A DNA stretch of 64,000 nucleotides, taken from positions 124,039 through 188,038 of the forward strand of contig NZ_NJFZ01000020.1 of the NCBI RefSeq assembly GCF_002270355.1. The letters run 5' to 3'. How positions within the stretch are numbered: the stretch's first letter is position 1; each line of letters opens with the position of its first letter. The notes below the pieces were generated by a model. It made no database searches and had not been told where the DNA came from. It was given only the letters and a program-made list of their open reading frames with translations. This DNA is from Flectobacillus sp. BAB-3569 (GTDB taxonomy: Bacteria > Bacteroidota > Bacteroidia > Cytophagales > Spirosomataceae). Below, in pieces: positions 16,438 to 24,912 of the stretch. Made by a program: the position numbers and the translations under genes.

Positions 16438-18303
16438 ATGCAACAAAATTATCCAATAAAAGACTATCAACATGATTTATTGGTGAATAGTCTATCTAGT
16501 GTTTTTGGCAAATTTGACACACAAATGTTGGGGCTTATCGAGCCGCAATTGGAGTGGATAGAATTAGCTGGAGGCGAAATCTTGTTTCGACAAGACGAGG
16601 TAGATGATTCCTTGTATTTTGTTATTAGCGGTCGACTACGAGCCTATGTTACCACCGCAGAAGGTGAAAACTTGACGGTTGGAGAAATTATAAGGGGTGA
16701 AACTGTGGGAGAAATGGCCTTGTTTACAGGCGAACCACGTGGCGCCAGTATTGTGGCCACAAGAGATAGCGTACTTGTAAAGCTCACAAAAGTCCTTTTT
16801 GAAGAAATTCTGAAAGCTTATCCGCTGATTTCGATGAGTGTTTCCAAAATCATCATCAATCGTCTTCGCAATTCTCAGTCGCTCAAAAAAAGTATCAAAA
16901 AACCTGTTAATATTTGTTTTGTAGGAGTTTCCCCTACGCTCAATCATCGTGATTTCATTGATAAACTTTTTCCTTATCTCGAGCGAAAAGGCAGAACACT
17001 CTTACTCTCCTCTGAACTCATCAATCACACCCACGAAACCGAAAATTTGGCTCAAGCGGCCAAAAGTGATACAACACATTATCGAAAACTCAGTCAATGG
17101 CTCGACGAACAAGAGTCTAAATATGACTTAATGTTATACCTCTGTGATAATGCAAACACAGAATGGACCAAACGTTGCATTCGTAATGCAGATGAAATTT
17201 ATCTGCTAGCTTCAGCAGAAGATTCCCCAGAGTTGACGGCCTTTGAAAAAGAAATATTTATCAAAACTCAGGCAAAGCCAGCTGTTAAAAACTTGATTTT
17301 ATTACATGACGAAACAACCCGAATTCCTCACTTTACTGAAAAATGGTTGAAACCTCGTAATGTACAGCGTCACTTTCATATTCGTCCGTATCTTATTTCA
17401 GATTTGCAACGTCTTGCAAGGGTTATTTCTGGCAATGCCATTGGGTTGGTGCTTGCAGGTGGAGGTGCCAAAGGATTTGCTCATTTGGGAGTTTATCAAG
17501 CTCTGAAAGAATTTAACATACCTATTGATTTTGTGGGAGGTACGAGTGTTGGAGCTATGATGTCGTCATTAGTTGCCTTTGATATTTCGCCAGAGATGGC
17601 AAAACAAAATGCCAGAAAAGGCGCATTTTTCAACCCAACCAAAGATTATACCTTACTACCTTTTGTGTCTTTGATTAAAGGACATAGAATCGAAAAAATG
17701 ATTTCGGATAGTATTGTAAGTAGTGTTGGCAAGGAAGTTAATATCGAAGACACTTGGATTCCCTGTTATTTTGTCTCTAGTAATTTTACAGAAGCACGCG
17801 AAGTCCTACATACCAAAGGTTCTATTACCAAGTATTTGCGTGCGAGTAGTTCAATACCTGGGGTTTTTCCTCCTGTAATCGACAATCAGGATTTTCTTGT
17901 AGATGGTGGTACATTCAATAACTTCCCTACGGATATCATGAATAAATTGGGGGTAGCCAAAATTATCGGGGTTAACTTCTTTATTGATAAACCTAATAAA
18001 CTTTCTATCACCAAAATGCCTTCTGGCTGGGAGATTTTGAAAGATAGATTTCGAAGTAAAAAAGACCAAAAATACCGGATGCCCCTGCTCATGTCTATCA
18101 TTTTGAATAGCACGGTGTTATACAGCGATGCCCGACAAAGCGAAACCAAAAAATATACAGACCTCTATATCAATCCAGATTTGCGCAAATACAGTATTCT
18201 CAATTGGCAGGCTTTTGATGAAATCTACGAAATCGGCTATCAGCATGCCAAAAAGATGTTTGAAAATATGTCAGAAGAAGAATTAAGATTTTATAGAGAA
18301 TAG
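16438..18303 (+). CDS. NTE-like patatin phospholipase with cyclic-nucleotide-binding domain
   Basis: 621 residues. An N-terminal cNMP-binding domain (about 25-145) has the phosphate-binding cassette GEMALFTGEPRGAS with Glu92 and Arg101 in place. A middle linker domain (about 155-325) follows. The patatin domain (from about 334) shows the oxyanion loop GGGAKGFAHLG, the nucleophile in GGTSVG (S370) and the catalytic Asp in DGGTFNN (D489). This matches bacterial NTE/RssA-like enzymes, which hydrolyse (lyso)phospholipids. The intact cassette suggests cAMP control, perhaps by the cyclase encoded at 14119. Genes of this group are 94-190 bp apart and co-directional. Confidence 0.92.
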   Translation: MQQNYPIKDYQHDLLVNSLSSVFGKFDTQMLGLIEPQLEWIELAGGEILFRQDEVDDSLYFVISGRLRAYVTTAEGENLTVGEIIRGETVGEMALFTGEPRGASIVATRDSVLVKLTKVLFEEILKAYPLISMSVSKIIINRLRNSQSLKKSIKKPVNICFVGVSPTLNHRDFIDKLFPYLERKGRTLLLSSELINHTHETENLAQAAKSDTTHYRKLSQWLDEQESKYDLMLYLCDNANTEWTKRCIRNADEIYLLASAEDSPELTAFEKEIFIKTQAKPAVKNLILLHDETTRIPHFTEKWLKPRNVQRHFHIRPYLISDLQRLARVISGNAIGLVLAGGGAKGFAHLGVYQALKEFNIPIDFVGGTSVGAMMSSLVAFDISPEMAKQNARKGAFFNPTKDYTLLPFVSLIKGHRIEKMISDSIVSSVGKEVNIEDTWIPCYFVSSNFTEAREVLHTKGSITKYLRASSSIPGVFPPVIDNQDFLVDGGTFNNFPTDIMNKLGVAKIIGVNFFIDKPNKLSITKMPSGWEILKDRFRSKKDQKYRMPLLMSIILNSTVLYSDARQSETKKYTDLYINPDLRKYSILNWQAFDEIYEIGYQHAKKMFENMSEEELRFYRE

Positions 18304-18320
18304 TTTTGTTTAAATCAAAG

Positions 18321-18605
18321 CTAAGTAAGTAATCGTGCAGAATTAAGTTTTGTGTTTTAGGCATAAGGCAACAGGCACAAGGCAAAGAGTGTTAAATCGT
18401 TATTTTGTAAGGATCGATAAATTTTCGCCGAATGCCCAAAGCTGAAATCCGAAAGCTCAATAATTAAACTTTATTTTGCCTACTAACTTAATATGGTAAA
18501 GTTTTTAGGCAACAGGCACTAGGCAAAGTTTTTTAAAAAACCACAGAAATGTTTTTTTAAAGCCCATCGCCGAGAGCCGATACCTGAAAGCAGTTAATCT
18601 AAAAT
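18321..18605. repeat. Dispersed repeat family A, copies 1 and 2 in tandem
   Basis: Copy 1 (18321-18492) carries AAGGCAACAGGCACAAGGCA, GAGTGTTAAA, GCCGAATGCCCAAAGCTGAA and TTTTGCC.ACTAACTTAA. Copy 2 (18493-18605) starts TTTTTAGGCAACAGGCACTA. The same blocks in the same order recur at 26280-26425 and 35971-36130. No gene is seen in 18304-18920. Confidence 0.75.
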
Positions 18606-18880
18606 TTAAATTTATCTGGAGAAAAAAGTTTCTTGGTTAAATGACTAGTTCTTAACTAACAATTCCAATTAGCTGGTGAATTTATTCACCCTAAACCCCA
18701 AAAATACCTCTCATAAGTTCAATTTTTTAGCAAAAAAATATCATTTTCAACTAAGTTTTGCAACGAAAAAGATCTCTATTTCGTTTAATTAATAGAGAGT
18801 CAGAACCACATATTCCATGATGAAAGTTAATACAAAACCTACTTTTCAAGAGTGTTTTGTTATTTTATTCAATCTAACTT

Positions 18881-18904
18881 GCTTTCCATAAATGAGTGGA
18901 AAGC
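18881..18904 (+). promoter_or_regulatory. Hairpin in the leader of the universal stress gene
   Basis: GCTTTCCA (18881-18888) pairs with TGGAAAGC (18897-18904), ending 16 bp before the start codon. It could influence translation or mRNA stability; there is no T-tract. Confidence 0.45.
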
Positions 18905-18920
18905 TTAAAACATCAAGGCT

Positions 18921-19736
18921 ATGAAAAAGGTGATTGTTGCAACGAATTTTTCGGAAGAAGCCGAAAATGCTACTATATATGCGGCACAAGCTGCGGCTGC
19001 ATTAAACTTGGAGTTGGTATTGTTCAATTTACACAATGTGTCGATTCACGCACTGAACGCCCGAACTTCAAGTAATTCAATGAATCATGGATTAGCCTTG
19101 GCGAAGTTAGAGTTGGCCGAAGCTGCCCAAAAACTCGAATCTGAGTACCACATCAAAGTAACGCCACATATCGCTTCTGGAGATATAACCGACGAATTAA
19201 ATCGCTGTTTTGTGGTGCATGAGGCCGATATGCTGGTTTTGGGAATGCCTGAAAAATCGGTGGAGCAGGATTTATTAGGAAATACCACTACACTCGTAAT
19301 CAACAAAATCAAATATCCCATTATGGCGATTCCTAAAAGTGTAAAATTTGAAGGAATCAAAAAAATTCTATTTGCCTGTGACGTAACCAAAGGCGTTCAT
19401 GGAATGATACTAGGAAGGGTAAAATCAGTTGCCAGAAGTTTTGGCGCTAAAGTGGAGGTATTCTATGTTTGTCGTAAACAACACGAACTAAGCGCTGTAG
19501 ATGTCGAGCATTTGGACAGCATTTATGCAGGTTTGGATGGCATCGATTACTCCTACAACAATGTTACATCAGACAGTGTGGTCGAATCCATCAAGGATGA
19601 AATCAAAGAAACACATTCTGATTTATTAGTCATGGTACCTTACAAATACGGTTTTCTGAGCTCTATGATACATAGAAGCAAAACCCGTATGATGGCATCA
19701 GAAAGTAATGTTCCTTTACTCTCATTGAACCTTTAA
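18921..19736 (+). CDS. Tandem-domain universal stress protein (UspA family)
   Basis: 271 residues comprising two Usp domains. The first runs from KKVIVATNFSEEAENATIYA to about 145 and the second from KKILFACDVTKG to the end. Repeated features are the N-terminal strand followed by a helix, and the acidic strand DMLVLGMPEKS / DLLVMVPYKYG. The usual ATP-binding G-x2-G-x9-G-S/T motif is not clear in either domain, so it may be of the non-ATP-binding type. Usp proteins are cytoplasmic and respond to starvation and redox stress. It stands alone, with family A repeats upstream and a MITE-like element downstream. Confidence 0.88.
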   Translation: MKKVIVATNFSEEAENATIYAAQAAAALNLELVLFNLHNVSIHALNARTSSNSMNHGLALAKLELAEAAQKLESEYHIKVTPHIASGDITDELNRCFVVHEADMLVLGMPEKSVEQDLLGNTTTLVINKIKYPIMAIPKSVKFEGIKKILFACDVTKGVHGMILGRVKSVARSFGAKVEVFYVCRKQHELSAVDVEHLDSIYAGLDGIDYSYNNVTSDSVVESIKDEIKETHSDLLVMVPYKYGFLSSMIHRSKTRMMASESNVPLLSLNL

Positions 19737-19749
19737 CATACAAACTGTT

Positions 19750-19973
19750 TATTGAGTGAGTTGCGATTGAGTGAATGAGTGATTAATATCATTGATTACT
19801 AGACAAAATTGAAACTAGTAGTTCAAGACTTAGTCTTGGACTTACTATTGTAAACAGTTTTAAAACTGAATCAATAACTGATTCTAGACAAAGTCAAAAC
19901 TATTGAATCGCTTTTACCCGTTTTGTCCAGTAGTAATAATCACTCATTCAATCAATCTCAAATCACTCAATAA
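19750..19973. repeat. Inverted family-C arms around a MITE-like element
   Basis: The left arm, 19750-19785 (TATTGAGTGAG then GAGTGAATGAGTGATTA), and the right arm, 19938-19973 (TAATCACTCATTCAATC then ATCACTCAATA), are reverse complements with only a few mismatches over 36 bp. They enclose the element at 19795-19936. Confidence 0.8.
19795..19936. mobile_element. MITE-like element with IS4-type ends
   Basis: The left end ATTACTAGACAAAATTG differs from the IS left end (ATTACTGGACAAAATTG) at one base. The right end TTTTGTCCAGTAGTAAT differs from the IS right end (TTTTGTCCAGTAATC) near the tip. The 140-bp interior codes for nothing and contains the palindromic unit AAGACTTAGTCTT. It looks like a non-autonomous relative of the IS at 11743. 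Confidence 0.75.
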
Positions 19974-19980
19974 GAGAACC

Positions 19981-20511
19981 TTAGAAAAGCTTTTCCTGCG
20001 GTGGCTTTGCTCCTGCTAAGCGAATATAAACCGTTGTTTGACCTCTGTGGTGTGTTTGATGCTCAAAACATTTAGCAAAGGCTGTACCTTTTGTCATCTC
20101 AAAACGATTGAACAATTTGATTGTTTCACCCATCTTGTCTGCTGGCATTTTTTTCAAGCTGTTAATCACAAAATCATATCCATCTAATACAATTTTGGAG
20201 ACATTTGCCTTGGATTTATCTGTTGTTTTTTCCAATTCTCCTGGGGCAAAAGCACTTTTCTCGCCAGAAGCCGCTGCGGCAAAACCATAGTTACCGTCTG
20301 TCAGGTGCAACATTTGTTCAGCAAATGAGCGCATTTCTGGTGTAGGTTTCAAGGCATAACCAGACTCAGGCATAGCGTCAAGATATTCCTTTGTATAGGT
20401 CTTGGCTCTCTCCCATTCTTTAATCATTTCATCCTTAGATGTTTGTGCGTTTGCAAGGCTAGAAATAGCCAAAAACAAACAAATCGTTGAGAGTAATTTT
20501 TGAAATTTCAT
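19981..20511 (-). CDS. Secreted DinB-family protein
   Basis: 176 residues with a clear signal peptide (1-22, ending SLANAQ). The DinB four-helix bundle shows histidines in QMLHLTDGNYG and EHQTHHRGQTTVYIRLAG, the positions that bind the divalent metal in this family. The C-terminal H-x3-HRGQ is the hallmark motif. Export makes it a periplasmic member, common in Bacteroidota and of unknown substrate. It is unrelated in position to the DinB gene at 11116. The gene is monocistronic and convergent with the stress gene, with the MITE region between. Confidence 0.85.
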   Translation of the reverse strand: MKFQKLLSTICLFLAISSLANAQTSKDEMIKEWERAKTYTKEYLDAMPESGYALKPTPEMRSFAEQMLHLTDGNYGFAAAASGEKSAFAPGELEKTTDKSKANVSKIVLDGYDFVINSLKKMPADKMGETIKLFNRFEMTKGTAFAKCFEHQTHHRGQTTVYIRLAGAKPPQEKLF

Positions 20512-20691
20512 GAGTTGGATTGATTAACAATAAATATTCTTCGAAAGATAAAACACACTGTCCAGTCATTTTCATAAATCAATTCAAAAATTACCCATTC
20601 TTTGCAAATTTTAACCCAGACGTATATTGCATCGGACAATTAGGTAAATTGCTTTCTTTACCTTCATTAACCTTTTAATTGTACAATTTCG

Positions 20692-22242
20692 ATGAATAAC
20701 TATATCAAAATGGGTCTTAGGCTGCTAGTGATTGTATTATTTGTAGTTTCACAACATACAATGGCTCAATCTTCAAAAAAAGCTTTATTTAATTATACCA
20801 TTGATTTTACTAAACCTCAAAATCAAAACTTTACGGTTCAATTAAGTAGCGCTGGATTCCCGAAGGACACTTTAGATTTTACAATGCCACAGTGGATGCC
20901 AGGATATTACCAAATCATGTCGTACGCCAAACAAATCAGTAGCATAGAGGCCAAAGATGCCAAAGGAAAGGCGTTGACCCTCACTAAAAAAGCTGATAAT
21001 ATTTGGCAACTAATTTTACCTAAAAATACTCCCTTTACCCTCAATTATACGGTGACTGCCAAACGCAATTTTGTGGCAGCAGCTGTGGTGGATACCACTC
21101 ATGCCTACGTAGTTACGACTGCTGCTTTTTTGTATGTACCCGAATTTCTTCAGAGTCCAGTACATGTTAAAGTAAAAACGCCATGGAAGGATGTAGCCAC
21201 AGGACTAACACTAGTTTCGGGGAAAAAACATGAATTTACTGCACCCGATTTTGACATTTTATACGACTGCCCTATCCTTTCAGGAAGTCTTGAAGAGTTA
21301 CCATCTTTTGTAGTTGGTGGCAAGAAACACCGATTTGTGGGCTATAAAATGGGTGAGTTCGACAAGGTGCGACTCATGAACCAACTTCAAAAAATTATAG
21401 AACAAGCGGCAACGCTTATTGGCGATATTCCTTATAATGAATACACTTTTATTGGAATTGGCCCAGGAAATGGCGGTATCGAACACTTAAATAATACAAC
21501 CGTTAGCTTTACAGGTGAACAACTAAGCAATAGAGATGTTGAAATAAGGATATTGAACTTTTTAACACACGAATATTTTCATCACTATAATGTCAAAAGA
21601 ATTCGTCCTTTCGAGTTAGGACCTTTTGACTACAGTCAGATGAATCATACCAATCAACTTTGGATCAGCGAAGGTTTGACGGTATATTATGAGTATCTTT
21701 TGGTAAAAAGAGCAGGTCTTATCTCTGAAAAGGAAGTATTGAATAATCTGTCAAATAACATCACAAATATTCAAAACAACCCTGGAAGATTACATCAATC
21801 GCTGGCGCAAGCTAGTTATGATACTTGGAAAGATGGTCCGTTCGGAACTTCGGGAAAAGATGCTTCAAAATCTATTTCATATTATGAAAAAGGTCCATTG
21901 GTAGGCTGGATTGTTGATTTAGCCATTAGAAACGCGACTGATAACCAAAAATCCCTAGACAACGTCATGAGTTATTTGTATCATTATTATTACAAAAAAC
22001 TCAAGAGAGGTTTTACTGACGCCGAATTCCGTCAGGCATGTGAAACCATCGCAGGACAATCACTGAGTGCTGAATTCGACTATATCTATAGTACCAAAGA
22101 GTTGGATTATGCCACTTATTTGGGATACGCTGGTTTGGAAGTAAAAGTAGACGACACAACGCATAAGTGGACTGTTTCAAGAAAAGCCACTATTACGCAT
22201 AGACAAGAGGCTATTTTAAAAAGTTGGTTAGGGGACAAATAA
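20692..22242 (+). CDS. M61-family (glycyl aminopeptidase-like) metallopeptidase, secreted
   Basis: 516 residues. The signal peptide runs to about residue 25 (QHTMAQ). An N-terminal beta domain with WMPGYYQIMSYA is typical of M61. The zinc motif HEYFH is at 293-297 and the third ligand glutamate lies in WISEGLTVYYE (E327), with VKRIRP between. Family members are periplasmic aminopeptidases, and many have a C-terminal PDZ domain. Here the sequence ends soon after the helical domain (YAGLEVKVDDTTHKW), so the PDZ domain is absent or very short. The gene is single and ends in a perfect 19-bp stem. Confidence 0.88.
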   Translation: MNNYIKMGLRLLVIVLFVVSQHTMAQSSKKALFNYTIDFTKPQNQNFTVQLSSAGFPKDTLDFTMPQWMPGYYQIMSYAKQISSIEAKDAKGKALTLTKKADNIWQLILPKNTPFTLNYTVTAKRNFVAAAVVDTTHAYVVTTAAFLYVPEFLQSPVHVKVKTPWKDVATGLTLVSGKKHEFTAPDFDILYDCPILSGSLEELPSFVVGGKKHRFVGYKMGEFDKVRLMNQLQKIIEQAATLIGDIPYNEYTFIGIGPGNGGIEHLNNTTVSFTGEQLSNRDVEIRILNFLTHEYFHHYNVKRIRPFELGPFDYSQMNHTNQLWISEGLTVYYEYLLVKRAGLISEKEVLNNLSNNITNIQNNPGRLHQSLAQASYDTWKDGPFGTSGKDASKSISYYEKGPLVGWIVDLAIRNATDNQKSLDNVMSYLYHYYYKKLKRGFTDAEFRQACETIAGQSLSAEFDYIYSTKELDYATYLGYAGLEVKVDDTTHKWTVSRKATITHRQEAILKSWLGDK

Positions 22243-22243
22243 C

Positions 22244-22287
22244 AATTCCTAATAGGTTGCGACTAAAATCGCAACCTATTAGGAATT
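22244..22287 (+). terminator. Long perfect hairpin after the M61 gene
   Basis: AATTCCTAATAGGTTGCGA (22244-22262) pairs perfectly over 19 bp with 22269-22287 around the 6-nt loop CTAAAA. There is no strong T-tract, so it may be a weak terminator, serve both convergent genes, or be an inserted palindrome. Confidence 0.7.
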
Positions 22288-22349
22288 TATAAAATACCTC
22301 TAGTATATTCAGATAACAGATACACCATTAACTGATAACTTCACAATAC

Positions 22350-23426
22350 CTACAACATCACTGGTAATCCAGTTTTAACAGATTCATCACAAGCAAAGGC
22401 AATTCTTAGACTATTAACTGCATCCTCCACGTGGTCATCCAAATTAAGGTCTTCTTGGATTGCTTTCAAGAAATAGGCTTGTTCTCGATTACAAAGTTCT
22501 TGATGATCTGGCTCGTCCGTAAGATTAATCCATTCATCAGGTTTGGTAAAAGCATTATTGCCATCAATATCTGCATAGTGTACACGCAAAGATTCTGTTT
22601 TGGTATGGGCATCTACATTATCAGATTTACCAACACCCCCTGCCTCTTTGGCAACGATTGATACACAGCCTTTAGGTCCAATCACATCTTTCACAAAAAA
22701 GGCCGTTTCGCTCATCATAGGTCCCCAACCCGCTTCGTACCAACCCACTGAACCATCTTCAAAGCGAATTTGTAATTGTCCATAATTATAATTTCCTTCA
22801 GGTATATCATTGGTCAATCTCGCACCAATAGCATTGACTTGCAATGGTTTAGAACGAGTCATTTGACACATCACATCAATATAATGAACGCCACAATCTA
22901 CAATCGGACTCAGGCTTTTCATCAAATTTCTGTGCACATCCCACATATAGCCATGACTTTGTTGGTTGAGATTCATACGCATAACCAAAGGACGTCCTAG
23001 TCCCGAAGCCACTTCCACAAACTTTTCCCACGAAGGATGATGTCTCAAAATATATCCAACAACAACTTTCTTATTTTTCTCTTTTGCTTTAGCAGCAACT
23101 CTTTCGGCACCAGCTACAGTGTCGGCTAATGGCTTTTCAATGAAAACATGACAATCAGCCTCTAATGCCTGAATAGCAAAGGCTTCATGGGTATCAGGAT
23201 AAGTAGAGATACACACAGCATCGGGCTTAGTAGCCTCCAAAGCTTCAGCGTAGTCGTTAAAAAGTGCATACCCTCCTCCTAGTTTCTCGTTGAGTACTTC
23301 CTTACTTTTTCCAGTAGAAACAATTCCGCAAATCTCGAAATTTTCTGAATTGTGATAAGCTGTGGCATGCGAAGCACCCATATTTCCGCAACCTACAACC
23401 AATACTTTGATTTTTTGAACTGACAT
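22350..23426 (-). CDS. Gfo/Idh/MocA-family NAD(P)-dependent oxidoreductase
   Basis: 358 residues. The Rossmann fold has the dinucleotide motif VVGCGNMGASHA (about 10-21) and the conserved EKPL (97-100) that helps bind the cofactor and the substrate hydroxyl. The C-terminal alpha/beta domain carries SPIVDCGVHYIDVM, where the His of CGVHYID is the usual catalytic histidine region. The family oxidises or reduces sugars and inositols; the substrate is not readable here. No sugar-degradation partner is adjacent. It is single and convergent with the M61 gene. Confidence 0.88.
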   Translation of the reverse strand: MSVQKIKVLVVGCGNMGASHATAYHNSENFEICGIVSTGKSKEVLNEKLGGGYALFNDYAEALEATKPDAVCISTYPDTHEAFAIQALEADCHVFIEKPLADTVAGAERVAAKAKEKNKKVVVGYILRHHPSWEKFVEVASGLGRPLVMRMNLNQQSHGYMWDVHRNLMKSLSPIVDCGVHYIDVMCQMTRSKPLQVNAIGARLTNDIPEGNYNYGQLQIRFEDGSVGWYEAGWGPMMSETAFFVKDVIGPKGCVSIVAKEAGGVGKSDNVDAHTKTESLRVHYADIDGNNAFTKPDEWINLTDEPDHQELCNREQAYFLKAIQEDLNLDDHVEDAVNSLRIAFACDESVKTGLPVML

Positions 23427-23699
23427 TTTTTTGGTAGTTAAATCAATTTAGATATGTGTCTGTAATCTGTTTATAAAACAATCAACTACATTCAATATCC
23501 TTTCTTTTTATGAAAATTGGATATGATGTGATTTCTCACTGTTTAGCTCAAATCTATGAATTTATGATGAATTTATTGTCCTGTCGAGTGAAGTTCCTTT
23601 GGAAAAGTGCCTAGTAACAAAGGCATAAAAAGAAAGACAAGTTTTATCATTTAACCCAAAACTCTCTCTATGCCTTATTTTTATGGTTTGTACTCAGTA

Positions 23700-23805
23700 A
23701 ATGGGCAGCATTACTAGCTCAAGACTTCGTCTTGGACTCATTTTTTATATAGTTTAAAACTGAAACAAACACTAGTCCGAGACTAAGTCTCGAACTAGTG
23801 AAGCA
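23700..23805. repeat. Palindromic repeat pair (AAGACTTCGTCTT / GAGACTAAGTCTC)
   Basis: Two palindromic units, CTCAAGACTTCGTCTTGG near 23717 and a 29-bp near-perfect palindrome at about 23773-23801 (core CGAGACTAAGTCTCG), flank AGTTTAAAACTGAA. The same order, including TTTAAAACTGAA, occurs in the MITE at about 19820-19870. The rest of the gap 23427-23832 contains no gene. Confidence 0.7.
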
Positions 23806-23832
23806 TACAAGCAACTAATAACATCTTGACAC

Positions 23833-24711
23833 TTATGAAATTTTGAAGGAAGTCATAGAAATGGCACCTAAAACTGTTTTATCATTAAATACGCTCACTT
23901 GTTCTTGAGCTTGCTGGGTGCCAACGGTATAGAGTAAAGGCAAATAATGATCTGGAGAAGGCGCGGATAATTGTACCGCCGAGCCCAAACTTTGATAGTT
24001 AATCAACGATTTATGATCTTGATTCACGACCATTTTTTTCAGCATTGCATTTGCTTCCAAAGCCCAATCATACCCATATTCTGGCAAATTAATTTTGTCC
24101 CAAGCCAAACGACGCAGGTTATGAACGATATTGCCACTACCCACAATCAATACGCCTTTATCGCGTAATTTGGCAATTTCTTTTGCCAAGTCATAATGAT
24201 ATTGAGGCGCTTTTGTATAATCCAAACTTAACTGCAAAACTGGCACATCAGCCTTTGGATAAATATGCTTGATAACACTCCAAGCGCCATGATCTAGCCC
24301 CCATTGCTCGTCGAGACCAACCTCTGTCGAGTGGATAGCCTGCTTAGTTTCCAAAGCAATCGAAGGACTTCCTGGCGCAGGATATTGCACATCGAATAAG
24401 GCCTGTGGAAAGCCCCCAAAATCATGAATCGTTTTCGGTTTGGGCATCGCTGTAACAAAAGTACCTCTTGTCTCCCAGTGTGCCGAAATACATAAAATAG
24501 CACGTGGTTTAGGTAAATCTTGTCCTATTTTTTTCCAACCTCTCGAAAACTCATTATCCTCAATCGCATTCATTGGACTTCCATGTCCTAAGAAAAAAGC
24601 AGGCATTCTCTCCATCTTTGGAGCATTAGCCAATTCATTTAAAGCCCTGATATCCATATTTATAGTGGCTGGCAGTATTGCCATAGCCTTTAAAAACTCT
24701 TTGCGATTCAT
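23833..24711 (-). CDS. ygiD: 4,5-DOPA dioxygenase extradiol-like protein (YgiD family)
   Basis: 292 residues of the class III extradiol dioxygenase (LigB) fold. Visible likely metal ligands are H43 in FFLGHGSPMNAIEDN, H78 in SAHWETRG, and the later histidines of LDHGAWSV and GSGNIVHNLRR. YgiD-like enzymes are zinc- or iron-dependent and act on catechols such as L-DOPA. The first 25 residues (MNRKEFLKAMAILPA) look like a remnant export signal. The start codon lies inside the first of two identical TGTATATACA palindromes, so the gene may be repressor-controlled. A flavonoid or other catechol substrate is equally possible. Confidence 0.88.
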   Translation of the reverse strand: MNRKEFLKAMAILPATINMDIRALNELANAPKMERMPAFFLGHGSPMNAIEDNEFSRGWKKIGQDLPKPRAILCISAHWETRGTFVTAMPKPKTIHDFGGFPQALFDVQYPAPGSPSIALETKQAIHSTEVGLDEQWGLDHGAWSVIKHIYPKADVPVLQLSLDYTKAPQYHYDLAKEIAKLRDKGVLIVGSGNIVHNLRRLAWDKINLPEYGYDWALEANAMLKKMVVNQDHKSLINYQSLGSAVQLSAPSPDHYLPLLYTVGTQQAQEQVSVFNDKTVLGAISMTSFKIS

Positions 24712-24792
24712 GTATATACATTAAATTTCTATAAAGTTAACAATAAATCCATTCTATTTATTTCATTACTAGTAAAATTTAATGTATATACA
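24711..24792 (-). promoter_or_regulatory. Paired palindromic operator candidate of ygiD
   Basis: TGTATATACA, itself a perfect palindrome, occurs at 24711-24720 and 24783-24792. The flanks extend it to 17-bp perfect inverted arms (24712-24728 and 24775-24791) around 46 bp. The position, overlapping the ygiD start, suits repression by a dimeric regulator or looping. Confidence 0.6.
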
Positions 24793-24834
24793 CGAATTTT
24801 GTTGCGTGAGTTCGGTATTGAGTGATTCACACAA

Positions 24835-24859
24835 GTAGAGACGTAATATTTTACGTCTA
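24835..24859. repeat. Short palindromic repeat with AGACGTAATATTTTACGTCT, copy 1
   Basis: The 25 bp here are identical to 52978-53002. Both copies are next to family-C words (ATTGAGTGATT). It folds into a short hairpin. Confidence 0.75.
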
Positions 24860-24912
24860 TCTTTCCTACACAAGGATAATTGAGCTTACAAAAGGGTTTT
24901 TGAAGGTGAAAT

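Noticed and set aside
19750-19973. CRISPR-like array of GAGTGAATGAGTG words
   Set aside because: Units are degenerate, of unequal spacing and arranged as inverted arms; there are no spacers of constant length and no cas genes.
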